From contig JAGVOC010000170.1 in assembly GCA_020052975.1 (NCBI GenBank), positions 1 to 12,610 on the forward strand: DNA of 12,610 nucleotides, read 5' to 3'. The DNA is from Desulfobacterales bacterium. Lineage in GTDB: Bacteria > Desulfobacterota > Desulfobacteria > Desulfobacterales > RPRI01. Within the stretch, counting starts at the first letter, position 1; each line of letters opens with the position of its first letter. The position numbers and the translations under genes are program-made. The notes below the pieces were generated by a model, which was not told where the DNA came from, did no database searches, and worked only from the letters and a program-made list of their open reading frames with translations. Below, piece after piece: positions 1-6,836 of this stretch.

Positions 1-135
1 ATTCGGCCAGTCTCCCCGGACAGGTCCGTTTGCCTCCAAATCCTTCTTTAAAGCAATAAGGAGGTTCTGAACTTTTTCAGGTAGCTTCCTGACGCGCTTA
101 TGCAGTCCGGTTTTTTCCGTAACTGTCCATTTCAT
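1..135 (-). CDS. RelE-type toxin, partial (3' end outside window)
   Basis: The first 45 codons of a minus-strand gene are visible, starting at ATG 133-135 and running off the left edge. The translation opens MKWTVTEKTGLHKRVRKLPE and continues into a segment with NGPVRGDWPN. This basic, Leu-rich N-terminus with 'GPVRGDWPN' resembles the RelE/ParE-fold toxins annotated as cytotoxic translational repressors. Members of that fold cleave mRNA on the ribosome; the catalytic residues of this one lie beyond the edge. No antitoxin sits upstream in the window, so by analogy with toxin-first HigBA-type modules the antitoxin is probably downstream, at coordinates below 1. It diverges from mazEF. The family call is from pattern recognition on a fragment and is only moderately certain. 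Confidence 0.6.
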   Translation of the reverse strand, partial: MKWTVTEKTGLHKRVRKLPEKVQNLLIALKKDLEANGPVRGDWPN

Positions 136-146
136 GTTTTGAATCC

Positions 147-190
147 TATACCAATAAAAGGTATAAAACAAGTTGTATTTATTCCGTCAA
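147..190 (-). promoter_or_regulatory. Candidate promoter and operator of the RelE-type gene
   Basis: Reading on the minus strand, TTGACG (185-190) and TTTATA (162-167) are spaced by 17 bases. A perfect inverted repeat, TATACC (147-152) and GGTATA (160-165) with a 7-base spacer, overlaps the -10 box and sits 12 bases before the toxin ATG. Such placement suits an autorepressor site for the antitoxin, but binding is inference. Confidence 0.4.
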
Positions 191-231
191 GAAAAAGAAT
201 TGGGTCAAGTTTACAGGTGAGCTTCAAATCC

Positions 232-260
232 TTGACTTTTACGATAAATGTAATTACAAT
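232..260 (+). promoter_or_regulatory. Sigma-70 type promoter of mazEF with palindromic operator candidate
   Basis: TTGACT (232-237) and TACAAT (255-260) are separated by exactly 17 bases, five of six matches to consensus in each box. The predicted transcript would start near 267 and carry a short leader with a strong Shine-Dalgarno sequence AAGGAGGT (278-285) before the mazE ATG at 296. A perfect 10-base palindrome TGTAATTACA (249-258) covers the -10 box, the expected place for MazE or MazEF autorepression. The promoter call is by direct sequence match; the operator role is inference. Confidence 0.65.
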
Positions 261-295
261 GTGGGTACTGTTAGGTCAAGGAGGTAAAAAAAATA

Positions 296-550
296 ATGAG
301 AGCACGCATTGTAAAAATAGGCAATTCCCAGGGAATTCGCATACCAAAGCCATTACTTGATCAAACTGGAATTATGGATGACGTTGAGCTTGAGGTAGAG
401 AAAAACCAAATCATTATTCGCCCGATCTCAAATCCAAGGCCAGGTTGGGATAATGCTTTCAAAGAAATGGCTGAAAACGGTCATGATAAATTGATGGATA
501 ATATTGATAACATTGCAAATTCATGGGATGATGAGGAATGGCAATGGTAG
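296..550 (+). CDS. mazE: MazE-type antitoxin (AbrB/MazE fold)
   Basis: An 84-residue protein starts at ATG 296, behind AAGGAGGT at 278-285. Residues 1-45 have the swapped-hairpin AbrB/MazE DNA-binding pattern: R-I-V-K-I-G-N-S-Q-G-I-R-I-P-K near the N-terminus, then a 'V-E-L-E-V' and 'I-I-I-R-P' strand pair. The acidic, Trp-rich C-terminus (DDEEWQW) is the part that in MazE proteins binds and blocks the toxin. The length matches the family. The gene overlaps the start of the MazF-like toxin, the standard antitoxin-first arrangement giving coupled translation. MazE-type proteins bind their own promoter, and a palindrome over the -10 box is present. The family assignment is confident. Confidence 0.9.
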   Translation: MRARIVKIGNSQGIRIPKPLLDQTGIMDDVELEVEKNQIIIRPISNPRPGWDNAFKEMAENGHDKLMDNIDNIANSWDDEEWQW

Positions 551-867
551 TTAATCGCTTCGATGTTTATTTAACAAATCTTGATCCTGCTGTCGGTTCT
601 GAAATTCAGAAAACACGACCTTGTTTGATTATTTCGCCAGACGAAATGAACCGACATATCCGCACCGTCATAGTGGCCCCGATGACGACAGCGGGAAAAG
701 ACTATCCCACACGAATAGCATGCCAGTTTAGGAAGAAAAACGGACTTATCGTTTTAGATCAGATACGAACAATAGATAAAACGCGACTGATAAAAAACCT
801 TGGCACCCTTGATGCGGAAACCCAGTTAAAGGTTATTTCCGTCTTACAGCGGCTATTTGCATTTTAA
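544..867 (+). CDS. mazF: MazF/PemK-type toxin endoribonuclease
   Basis: A 107-residue protein beginning MVVNRFDVYLTNLDPAVGSE. The patterns 'G-S-E-I-Q-K-T-R-P-C-L-I-I-S' and 'T-V-I-V-A-P-M-T-T' are the core strands of the MazF/PemK fold. Family members cleave single-stranded RNA at short sequences and use the Arg of KTRP and a Thr/Ser after the second strand. The 3' half ends with a helix (L-K-V-I-S-V-L-Q-R-L-F-A-F). I chose ATG 544 because GAGG at 533-536 lies 7 bases ahead of it; ATG 538 is possible (two extra residues) but sits on top of that ribosome site. It overlaps mazE by 7 bases, so the two are translationally coupled. It looks intact. Confidence 0.9.
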   Translation: MVVNRFDVYLTNLDPAVGSEIQKTRPCLIISPDEMNRHIRTVIVAPMTTAGKDYPTRIACQFRKKNGLIVLDQIRTIDKTRLIKNLGTLDAETQLKVISVLQRLFAF

Positions 868-905
868 GCTTGAAATATACAAAATGATCGGTTATATTGT
901 ATACT

Positions 906-2081
906 ATGTATATCAAAAGGCTATCAGAAATCAATCTTCAAAAGGCACTCTCCAGCGGCAAGGTGACTCTCGTTCTTGGAGCCAGACAGGTTGGTAAGAC
1001 AACCCTCGTCGAGCACATCCTACGAGGCCGGGATGTCCGATTCCTCAACTTCGATGTCGAAATTGACAAGGCTCATTTCCTGGCCGCGGCGTCTCTGCCA
1101 CCTGCCGAAGCGCTCCGGACCCTCGGTAATCCGGAAGTGCTGGTGTTGGGTGAAGCACAGCGGCTGCCTGAGACAGGGCGAATCGTAAAGGGTTGGCACG
1201 ATGCCAAACTTTCAACCCGCATCCTGTTGCTGGGATCATCTTCACTTGATCTGCTCGACCAGAGCGCGGAAAGCCTCACCGGCCGTAACCGAAAAGTAGT
1301 TTTGCCGCCTCTGTTGTTTGCCGAGGCGCTGGATTCTCAGGATTGGAGTAACGCCGGTCTGGACCACTCGGGCATGTGCGAATACTTCACAGCGCCGTTG
1401 CGATCTTTTCTGCTTCAGCGGATCGCTTTCGGCAGCTATCCTGAGGTGGTGCTATCGGCCGATCCCCGCCGGCTTCTGCGCGATCTCAGTTCTGACTATC
1501 TCTGGAAGGACATCCTTCAGACTGGTCTGGTGAAAACCCCGGATCTGATCCGCCGCCTTCTGTTGCTGCTCGCCCATCAGGCGGGCAACGAGGTGTCGAT
1601 CAACGAACTGGCCGGCCAACTCCGGATGGGGCGGCCTACAGTGGAGCGTTATCTTGCGCTGCTCGAGCAAACATTTGTTATTTTCCGTCTACCGGCCTTC
1701 AGCACTAATCCGCGTAAGGAAATATCGAAAAGCCACAAGGTATTTTTCTGGGATACCGGCATCAGAAACGCCCTGCTCAATGCCTTTTCAGCGGATGAAC
1801 TGCGTCCGGACATCGGTTCCATCTGGGAAAACTGGGTGATTGCCGAAATGGCCAAACACAACATGCTGATAGGTTCGCCCTGTGAACTGTTTTTCTGGCG
1901 TTCGCGTACCCAGGCGGAAGTGGATCTTGTCGTAAAAGCCGAGTCCGGTCTGCGCGCATTCGAAATCAAATGGAACCCGCGTCGTGCCGGTAGCGCGGCC
2001 TTCCAGTCTGTGTATGGAGTTTCTGTCGAATCAATCGGTCCTGCTAACCCATTTGTCGCTGATCTTCTGGATGTATTGTAG
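906..2081 (+). CDS. AAA-type ATPase with DUF4143 C-terminal domain; Walker B Asp replaced by Gly
   Basis: A 391-residue protein beginning MYIKRLSEINLQKALSSGKV. The P-loop GARQVGKTT is at residues 25-33. The Walker B region reads V-L-V-L-G-E-A-Q-R-L-P (78-88), where relatives have I-D-E-x-Q-R, so the usual Asp is Gly82 (codon GGT, 1149-1151) while Glu83 is kept. A sensor-like L-L-L-G-S-S-S follows, then S-L-T-G-R. A winged-helix stretch (I-N-E-L-A-G...T-V-E-R-Y-L) precedes a C-terminal PD-(D/E)xK-like pattern, E338-V-D340 and E353-I-K355. Related ATPases are widespread, poorly understood, and common near accessory genes. ATG 906 is preferred over TTG 897; no good Shine-Dalgarno is visible for either. 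The gene is markedly more G+C-rich than its flanks, consistent with transfer. The family is sure; the activity is not. Confidence 0.85.
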   Translation: MYIKRLSEINLQKALSSGKVTLVLGARQVGKTTLVEHILRGRDVRFLNFDVEIDKAHFLAAASLPPAEALRTLGNPEVLVLGEAQRLPETGRIVKGWHDAKLSTRILLLGSSSLDLLDQSAESLTGRNRKVVLPPLLFAEALDSQDWSNAGLDHSGMCEYFTAPLRSFLLQRIAFGSYPEVVLSADPRRLLRDLSSDYLWKDILQTGLVKTPDLIRRLLLLLAHQAGNEVSINELAGQLRMGRPTVERYLALLEQTFVIFRLPAFSTNPRKEISKSHKVFFWDTGIRNALLNAFSADELRPDIGSIWENWVIAEMAKHNMLIGSPCELFFWRSRTQAEVDLVVKAESGLRAFEIKWNPRRAGSAAFQSVYGVSVESIGPANPFVADLLDVL

Positions 2082-2387
2082 TGCCGATAGGGACGCTGGA
2101 ATAGGCCTTATGAATCCGGGGCATGTCGGAACTTTCTGGAAGGCTGGAACTACCCCTGGCAGGTGTGAGTCAGTAATCCAAATAGTCCTTGACGTGAGTA
2201 CGAAACCGTGAAACCCCAAATACATTTTAACAAATTAATATCAATGAGGAAAATAGATTATATCTCATAGGCAGGTGAGCGATAGATAAGAGGGGGGCAA
2301 TCGATAGGCTGGCACAGCAAGCACGCAGTCGTCTGTGTTATAAAAGTACGGAGTTATGCCTTGAGATAATGAGAGAAAGGAGGGCAA
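2082..2387. other. Gene-free spacer of about 300 bases
   Basis: I see no convincing gene, tRNA or repeat here. The right end carries the ribosome binding site AAGGAGG (2377-2383) for the thioredoxin gene. A TATAAA at 2339-2344 might be a -10 box, but no matching -35 is visible. Confidence 0.5.
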
Positions 2388-2846
2388 ATGATAAAAACGA
2401 ACAATGTAAATATAAGATGTTCAGCCTGCGGGACAAAGAACAGAATCCCGTCGGGCAAGTCAGGTGTAACCGCAAGATGCGGCAAGTGCTCGGCATTGCT
2501 TGACATGAGCGATCTTTTCAGCGAAAGGCCATTGGTCGTCACGGACAACAATTTCAGCGAGAAGGTACTGAAATCTCCGATTCCTGTCCTGCTTGACTGC
2601 TGGGCTCCATGGTGCGGACCGTGCAAAATGATTGGGCCGGTTATGGATGAGATTGCGAAAGAGTACTCCGGGAGGGTTAGAATATGCAAACTGAACGTTG
2701 ATGAGAACCCACTTACTTCCGCAAAATATAATATCGCCAGCATCCCAACCATGCTTATCTTTGACAGGGCAAAACTGAAAGATACACTTGTCGGAGCCCT
2801 TCCGAAACAGCAGATAATCAATAAAATATCGGGTTTCCTTTTATAG
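2388..2846 (+). CDS. trxC: Thioredoxin 2 (TrxC-type, N-terminal zinc ribbon)
   Basis: A 152-residue cytoplasmic thioredoxin, which reduces protein disulfides using electrons from thioredoxin reductase. Residues 11-34 hold a zinc-ribbon CxxC...CxxC (C11, C14, C31, C34), the hallmark of TrxC (thioredoxin 2). The thioredoxin domain follows, with the active site W75-C-G-P-C79 and the cis-proline in S-I-P120-T. In E. coli this type is oxidative-stress induced and metal-sensitive through its zinc site. The length is about that of the family. AAGGAGG (2377-2383) lies just ahead of ATG 2388. No signal peptide or membrane segment is visible. An unknown gene follows 8 bases later, so the two are probably co-transcribed. 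The assignment is confident. Confidence 0.93.
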   Translation: MIKTNNVNIRCSACGTKNRIPSGKSGVTARCGKCSALLDMSDLFSERPLVVTDNNFSEKVLKSPIPVLLDCWAPWCGPCKMIGPVMDEIAKEYSGRVRICKLNVDENPLTSAKYNIASIPTMLIFDRAKLKDTLVGALPKQQIINKISGFLL

Positions 2847-2854
2847 ATTTACGA

Positions 2855-3724
2855 ATGGATGCCTGGGAAGAAAGACATTTGAAAGGTGCAGGGAAAATAG
2901 AGGAGGTGTTTCAAAACGGCTTCAGCCTTGACAGTAAAGTTTTGCATTACATTGATTCAACTTTTTCAAACCCCTCGGCAACAGAGATCGAGAAGATATT
3001 AACCGGCGAATCTGATTTTGAAAAAGAGACCCTTTTGAAATTGATATTCTTTCCCGATGAATCAATACAGTTTCACCTCGAAGAATTTCTTGAACAGGCA
3101 GATATCAGCAAAGAAGATGCGGGCAGGATTACCGGATATTTATCCGCGCGGGAAATTCAAACTAAAATCATCTTTCCGGATGAAAGAGGGACAATAAAGG
3201 TAACAGTGCCTCCCGTGGTTTTGGGTGAATGCATAGATCGTCTCAATATGCATAGGAAACTTCATGATAAGCTTGCCAAAGCCGTTAAATGTATTGCCGG
3301 TGACAGGTCGAGAACTCTTGCAAAGGTTAAAATTAGAAATGCCCGGAAAGAGTATGTTGGAACGAGCCTCGATTTTCTCTGTCTTTTTTTTGAAAAGATG
3401 GGTCCTGAAGAGGAAAGCATATTTGGTGAATGCTTCGAATTGGTTGTAGAAGTTCTTTGCGAAGCAGGGAATGATGCCGATATTTACAGCGCCCTTTTAT
3501 GTAAAAAAGCGGCGTCTTATCAAAGCCTGCTTTCTGCAGAAAGGTTTGAGGAGCAGCTTGAAAAGAGCAACATCGAAACGCTTCTTCTGCAGGGTGTGAG
3601 GCCGGTGTCGATCGATAAGGATGCGGCGATGAGGAATATGGAAATAGTAGACAGAATCTGCCTTGCCGTATTCGGGAAAACGGAATATTATGAGAAAAGT
3701 CGGATATTCCCGGGAAAACCATAA
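2855..3724 (+). CDS. Unrecognised 289-residue soluble protein downstream of trxC
   Basis: I do not recognise a domain. The protein begins MDAWEERHLKGAGKIEEVFQ and is rich in Glu, Lys and Leu, with predicted helical stretches throughout. There is no signal peptide, membrane segment or obvious metal-binding cluster. Two Phe-Pro-Asp-Glu segments (near residues 66 and 106) flank a helical middle. The central part (K-L-A-K-A-V-K...R-K-E-Y) is basic, the C-terminal half acidic. ATG 2855 is 8 bases after the trxC stop with no clear Shine-Dalgarno of its own, so it likely relies on translational coupling. Base composition matches trxC, and the long intact frame with a normal codon pattern says it is a real gene. 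A redox-linked role would be only guilt by association. Confidence 0.75.
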   Translation: MDAWEERHLKGAGKIEEVFQNGFSLDSKVLHYIDSTFSNPSATEIEKILTGESDFEKETLLKLIFFPDESIQFHLEEFLEQADISKEDAGRITGYLSAREIQTKIIFPDERGTIKVTVPPVVLGECIDRLNMHRKLHDKLAKAVKCIAGDRSRTLAKVKIRNARKEYVGTSLDFLCLFFEKMGPEEESIFGECFELVVEVLCEAGNDADIYSALLCKKAASYQSLLSAERFEEQLEKSNIETLLLQGVRPVSIDKDAAMRNMEIVDRICLAVFGKTEYYEKSRIFPGKP

Positions 3725-3789
3725 AAAAGGGGCCTCCGGATAATATAGACCTCAGATCAGGTTGTTTGTGACAACTTGAACCATGGACC

Positions 3790-5382
3790 TTAATTTTCAA
3801 CCTCCTGCAGTGCAAGATCCTGGTAGGAATGGAAAAGTCTGTGGCAGAAGGCATCCCAGCGCCTGCAAACCTCTATGGTTTTTTCATCCATGCTGAATAA
3901 ACTTGAATGAGAAACCAGTTCCGTGATTTCTTCCGATAACTCCGAGACCAGGAGTTTATCTGAACCTGACAGAATATTGCCGACAAATTCCGCCGGCTTG
4001 TACCAGGCAGATGCACGCTGCAGATCGCGATGTATCTGCGTTAAAAGCACATTTCTCGGCCCTTCCCACAACTCGTTTACGGCAGAATCACGGTAAAGGC
4101 GGGGGAGAGATGAAAAATCCTCCATTACGCCATGGCCTCCGAAAATTGACATTGCGCTGCGGATGACATCCGTGCTGTCCCATGAAGCGGCGATCTTCTG
4201 CAGCATTACAAGTTCCCTGATATCAAAACGTTTCTTTTTAACGGCATCCGGTTCATCGGTGACCAGACCGCCTTTTAATCCTCCTTCAAGACTTAAAAAA
4301 TCCCTATACAGCCTGAAGGCGCCGGCAGTGGTTCTTTTTGCAGAATGATCCATTCTCCCAAGCTGCCCCGCAACCATAGGGAAGTTGCCGATGGTCATAC
4401 CGAAGGCCTGCCTGAACTGCGCATATTTCCTTGCCTCCCGGACAGCTCGCGTCATGCATGCGGCGCCCGAAAGTCCCACGGTCAGCCTGGAACATGTGAG
4501 AACTATGCCGACGACATTGGCGACTCCTTTTTCAAGCGGACCGACAGGATAGGCGACAGCGCCGTTGAATGTCAGCTCTCCCGTGGTAAGTTCGCTTGTT
4601 CCGATTTTCCATTTTATACGGTCGATTGTAAAACCGTTTCTTATCTCTTTTTCCTTGTTTCCGGGAAGCCAGGAGGGCATGACAAAGAGCGCAACATCTT
4701 CCGATCCCTGCGGTTTGGCCGTGACAACGGCATAGTCGGCGTGGGTTGCCGAGCAGAAAAATTTTGTTCCGTAAAGCCGCCACGTATCTTTCTCTTTGAC
4801 GGCCTCAAGAACATTGGACGGAACATCCGACCCGCCATGGATCTCAGAAAGATACTGTGCCCCGATTGCAAATTCTCCGTTAATGCCTTCCCTGCAGTGG
4901 TCAAGAACCCGCTTTGTTTCCGGGCTGTCCGCAAACTTATCAAGGAGCACTACAAGCCCTTCCGTGCAGGTTACCGGACAGGCTATGCAGGCCTCTCCGT
5001 TCTGATAGATAAGATACATCTTGATGAGCTTGACCCACGGGGATGTCCTGCCTGAAAAAAGAGCTTCTGAAAAAACTTCTTTCTCCAGGATTTCCGTTTC
5101 ATGAGGCCTGACTATCCGGTCTATCCGGTTATGATGCCCGTCGTACTGCATCAGGGACGGGCGCTTTTCCGGCATGGCAATCCTATCTGAAAGGTCACGC
5201 CACCTGAAAGAGGCCGTTATCGATAATCTGCGGGCTTCGGCATCCACCATTTCCCATTCATCACCCGTAAAACAGCGCACCACCTTCCGGATAAAAGGAT
5301 CATCCCTGTAATAATCGACGGATTTTCTCCATTCAAGAAATTCATTGAAATTATATGGATTGTTTCTATCCGGTAATGTCAT
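3790..5382 (-). CDS. AidB-like acyl-CoA dehydrogenase family protein
   Basis: A 530-residue flavoprotein of the acyl-CoA dehydrogenase fold. Features in order: an N-terminal extension with L-M-Q-Y-D-G (near 77-82); C-P-V-T-C-T-E-G (135-142); S-E-I-H-G-G-S-D-V-P-S-N (179-190), matching the TE-x-x-GGSDV-x-SN flavin segment of AidB; R-x-x-F-G near 324-328; F-G-G-H-G (414-418); and V-N-E-L-W-E440-G-P-R-N, where Glu440 holds the catalytic-base position. The match to E. coli AidB (V-N-S-I-W-E-G-S-G-N, similar length, C-terminal extension) is better than to short-chain beta-oxidation enzymes. AidB is an alkylation-response flavoprotein that binds DNA; whether this one acts on DNA or on an acyl-CoA is open. 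AAAGGAG lies ahead of the ATG. It follows the methyltransferase gene by 19 bases. Confidence 0.85.
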   Translation of the reverse strand: MTLPDRNNPYNFNEFLEWRKSVDYYRDDPFIRKVVRCFTGDEWEMVDAEARRLSITASFRWRDLSDRIAMPEKRPSLMQYDGHHNRIDRIVRPHETEILEKEVFSEALFSGRTSPWVKLIKMYLIYQNGEACIACPVTCTEGLVVLLDKFADSPETKRVLDHCREGINGEFAIGAQYLSEIHGGSDVPSNVLEAVKEKDTWRLYGTKFFCSATHADYAVVTAKPQGSEDVALFVMPSWLPGNKEKEIRNGFTIDRIKWKIGTSELTTGELTFNGAVAYPVGPLEKGVANVVGIVLTCSRLTVGLSGAACMTRAVREARKYAQFRQAFGMTIGNFPMVAGQLGRMDHSAKRTTAGAFRLYRDFLSLEGGLKGGLVTDEPDAVKKKRFDIRELVMLQKIAASWDSTDVIRSAMSIFGGHGVMEDFSSLPRLYRDSAVNELWEGPRNVLLTQIHRDLQRASAWYKPAEFVGNILSGSDKLLVSELSEEITELVSHSSLFSMDEKTIEVCRRWDAFCHRLFHSYQDLALQEVEN

Positions 5383-5401
5383 GTCAAACTCCTTTCACTC
5401 T

Positions 5402-6700
5402 TTAACCATTTTGTATCCCGATTTTTAGAAATTTGTCTCTGTATTTAAAATTATAAGAAACATCGACGTCCGCTAAACCTTCCTTTATTATATGGGCATT
5501 TATAAAAGTCTTGTTTTTCAGGTAAAGATAGCAAAGCAGGTTATTTCTGTCATCGTATTTCTGATTGTCGAACTTCATAAACACTTTTTGCCCCTTTGTT
5601 TTTTCAATCAGATATCTGATAGCCTGTCCATTAGCAGACATTCTTTCTTTTACTCCGATAAGACTAACAATCAAGTCGTTGTTCAGCTTCACCAACTCGG
5701 TGCTGATCACTTCTTTGACAGAATAGTACACTTCTCTATCACTGCTGTCTTTACCAATTTTTGAACCGAATTGAAGTTTTTTAGGATCAATCTTCTTATC
5801 GAGTTTATGAGGGTCTTTGAAAATGTAAGGCAGCTTTTCTATTTCTTTATTCAAGTCAGTCTTAACGCTATCACTTAAAAATATATATTCTGTGGCTGCA
5901 AGGTCGGATTGACAAACATTAAGCTTATTTTTAACTGTTGAAATATAGTCCGAATTGATTTCATATCCGACTGAGTCGCGGCCTGAATTGCGGGCGGCAA
6001 GCGCAGTTGTGCCGCTGCCGAGGAATGGGTCTAAAACAGTTTCGCCGGAAAACGAGAACATTTTTATCAGACGTGCGGGCAATTCTTCCGGGAACATGGC
6101 AATGTGGCCGTCCTGCCTTGCCCCTGCAAAGTACCAGTGCCCTGAGAAATAAGTATTCCAGTCGTCTTTTGTCATTTTTGAAATTTCTTTTTGTTCCTTA
6201 GTCGGCGCCGGTGGAACGCCCTGTTTTTTGAAAAGCAGGATAAATTCATAGTCAAGCTTCAAAATTCCGTTTCGGGGATATGGAAAACTCCCCATTATCG
6301 TAGCACCGCCAGTCGTATTGCAGGTTGTAACTTTCTGCCAGATTACAGCTCCCATATAGTCAAACCCTATGGTTTCACAGAATTTAATTATTTCCGTTCT
6401 TATCGGAATTACCTTATACCGGCCATAATAAACGGACCGAGCGAACTGATCTCCGATATTAATGCAAAGTCGACATCCGGGATATAATACCCTGTGACAT
6501 TCTTTCCAGACAAGATTTAGATTATTGATATAACTTTCATAGCTCTCATGAAAGCCAATTTGTTCTGTTGTTCCGTAGTCTTTTAATTGCCAGTACGGGG
6601 GTGAGGTAATGACCAAATGAACCGATTTATCAAGTATAAGTTTCATTTGTCGGCTATCGCCGTTTATTATTTTATGGATGGTTTTCAATGAGTTCTCCAT
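5402..6700 (-). CDS. Beta-class DNA methyltransferase (probably N4-cytosine) with SNase-like C-terminal tail
   Basis: A 432-residue protein. The catalytic motif IV T-S-P-P-Y-W (32-37) precedes the AdoMet-binding motif I D-P-F-L-G-S-G-T-T (224-232), the beta-class order; SPPY is usual for N4-cytosine enzymes. The link E-L-P-A-R-L-I (206-212) is typical of this group. After about residue 340 there is a tail that reads as a staphylococcal-nuclease-like barrel: I-V-S-L-I-G-V, K-V-F-M-K-F-D, L-L-C-Y-L-Y-L, T-F-I-N-A-H-I-I-K-E-G-L-A. The positions that hold the nuclease's catalytic Arg, Asp, Thr, Glu and second Arg are Ser346, Lys351, Glu352, Met354 and Asn387 in my alignment, so it is probably non-catalytic. 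No restriction endonuclease gene is adjacent, so it is an orphan here. The gene is A+T-rich and lacks a clear Shine-Dalgarno. Confidence 0.88.
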   Translation of the reverse strand: MENSLKTIHKIINGDSRQMKLILDKSVHLVITSPPYWQLKDYGTTEQIGFHESYESYINNLNLVWKECHRVLYPGCRLCINIGDQFARSVYYGRYKVIPIRTEIIKFCETIGFDYMGAVIWQKVTTCNTTGGATIMGSFPYPRNGILKLDYEFILLFKKQGVPPAPTKEQKEISKMTKDDWNTYFSGHWYFAGARQDGHIAMFPEELPARLIKMFSFSGETVLDPFLGSGTTALAARNSGRDSVGYEINSDYISTVKNKLNVCQSDLAATEYIFLSDSVKTDLNKEIEKLPYIFKDPHKLDKKIDPKKLQFGSKIGKDSSDREVYYSVKEVISTELVKLNNDLIVSLIGVKERMSANGQAIRYLIEKTKGQKVFMKFDNQKYDDRNNLLCYLYLKNKTFINAHIIKEGLADVDVSYNFKYRDKFLKIGIQNG

Positions 6701-6836
6701 TTATTGTACTAATCAGTATAACTCCGAAAGAATGAAAGCCCTGACACGCTTTCCTTCCCCGGCAACGATTGCGGTATTATGCTACAATTTCATTTATTGG
6801 CAATAGTTGTTTGGCATACGATACTTACCAACACAG

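Noticed and set aside
2310..2327. TGGCAC followed by a GC further on, suggestive of a sigma-54 promoter ahead of trxC
   Set aside because: The GG to GC spacing is wrong by two bases and the TTGC half is absent.
2354..2821. 155-codon open frame antisense to trxC
   Set aside because: Entirely overlapped by a well-supported thioredoxin gene.
3759..3777. Small hairpin between the convergent genes ending at 3724 and 3790, considered as a terminator
   Set aside because: The stem is short (GTTGT/ACAAC plus weak pairs) and there is no T-run on either side.
3333..3854. 173-codon open frame on the minus strand
   Set aside because: It overlaps the unknown gene at 2855-3724 and the end of the AidB-like gene, and its translation is low-complexity and unlike any protein I know.
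4345..5055. 236-codon open frame on the plus strand
   Set aside because: It lies wholly antisense to the AidB-like gene, has no recognisable family pattern, and is explained as a shadow of that gene's codon bias.
5402..5680. An active thermonuclease domain at the end of the methyltransferase
   Set aside because: The strand pattern fits but the catalytic Arg, Asp and Glu positions are not conserved, so I report it only as SNase-like.
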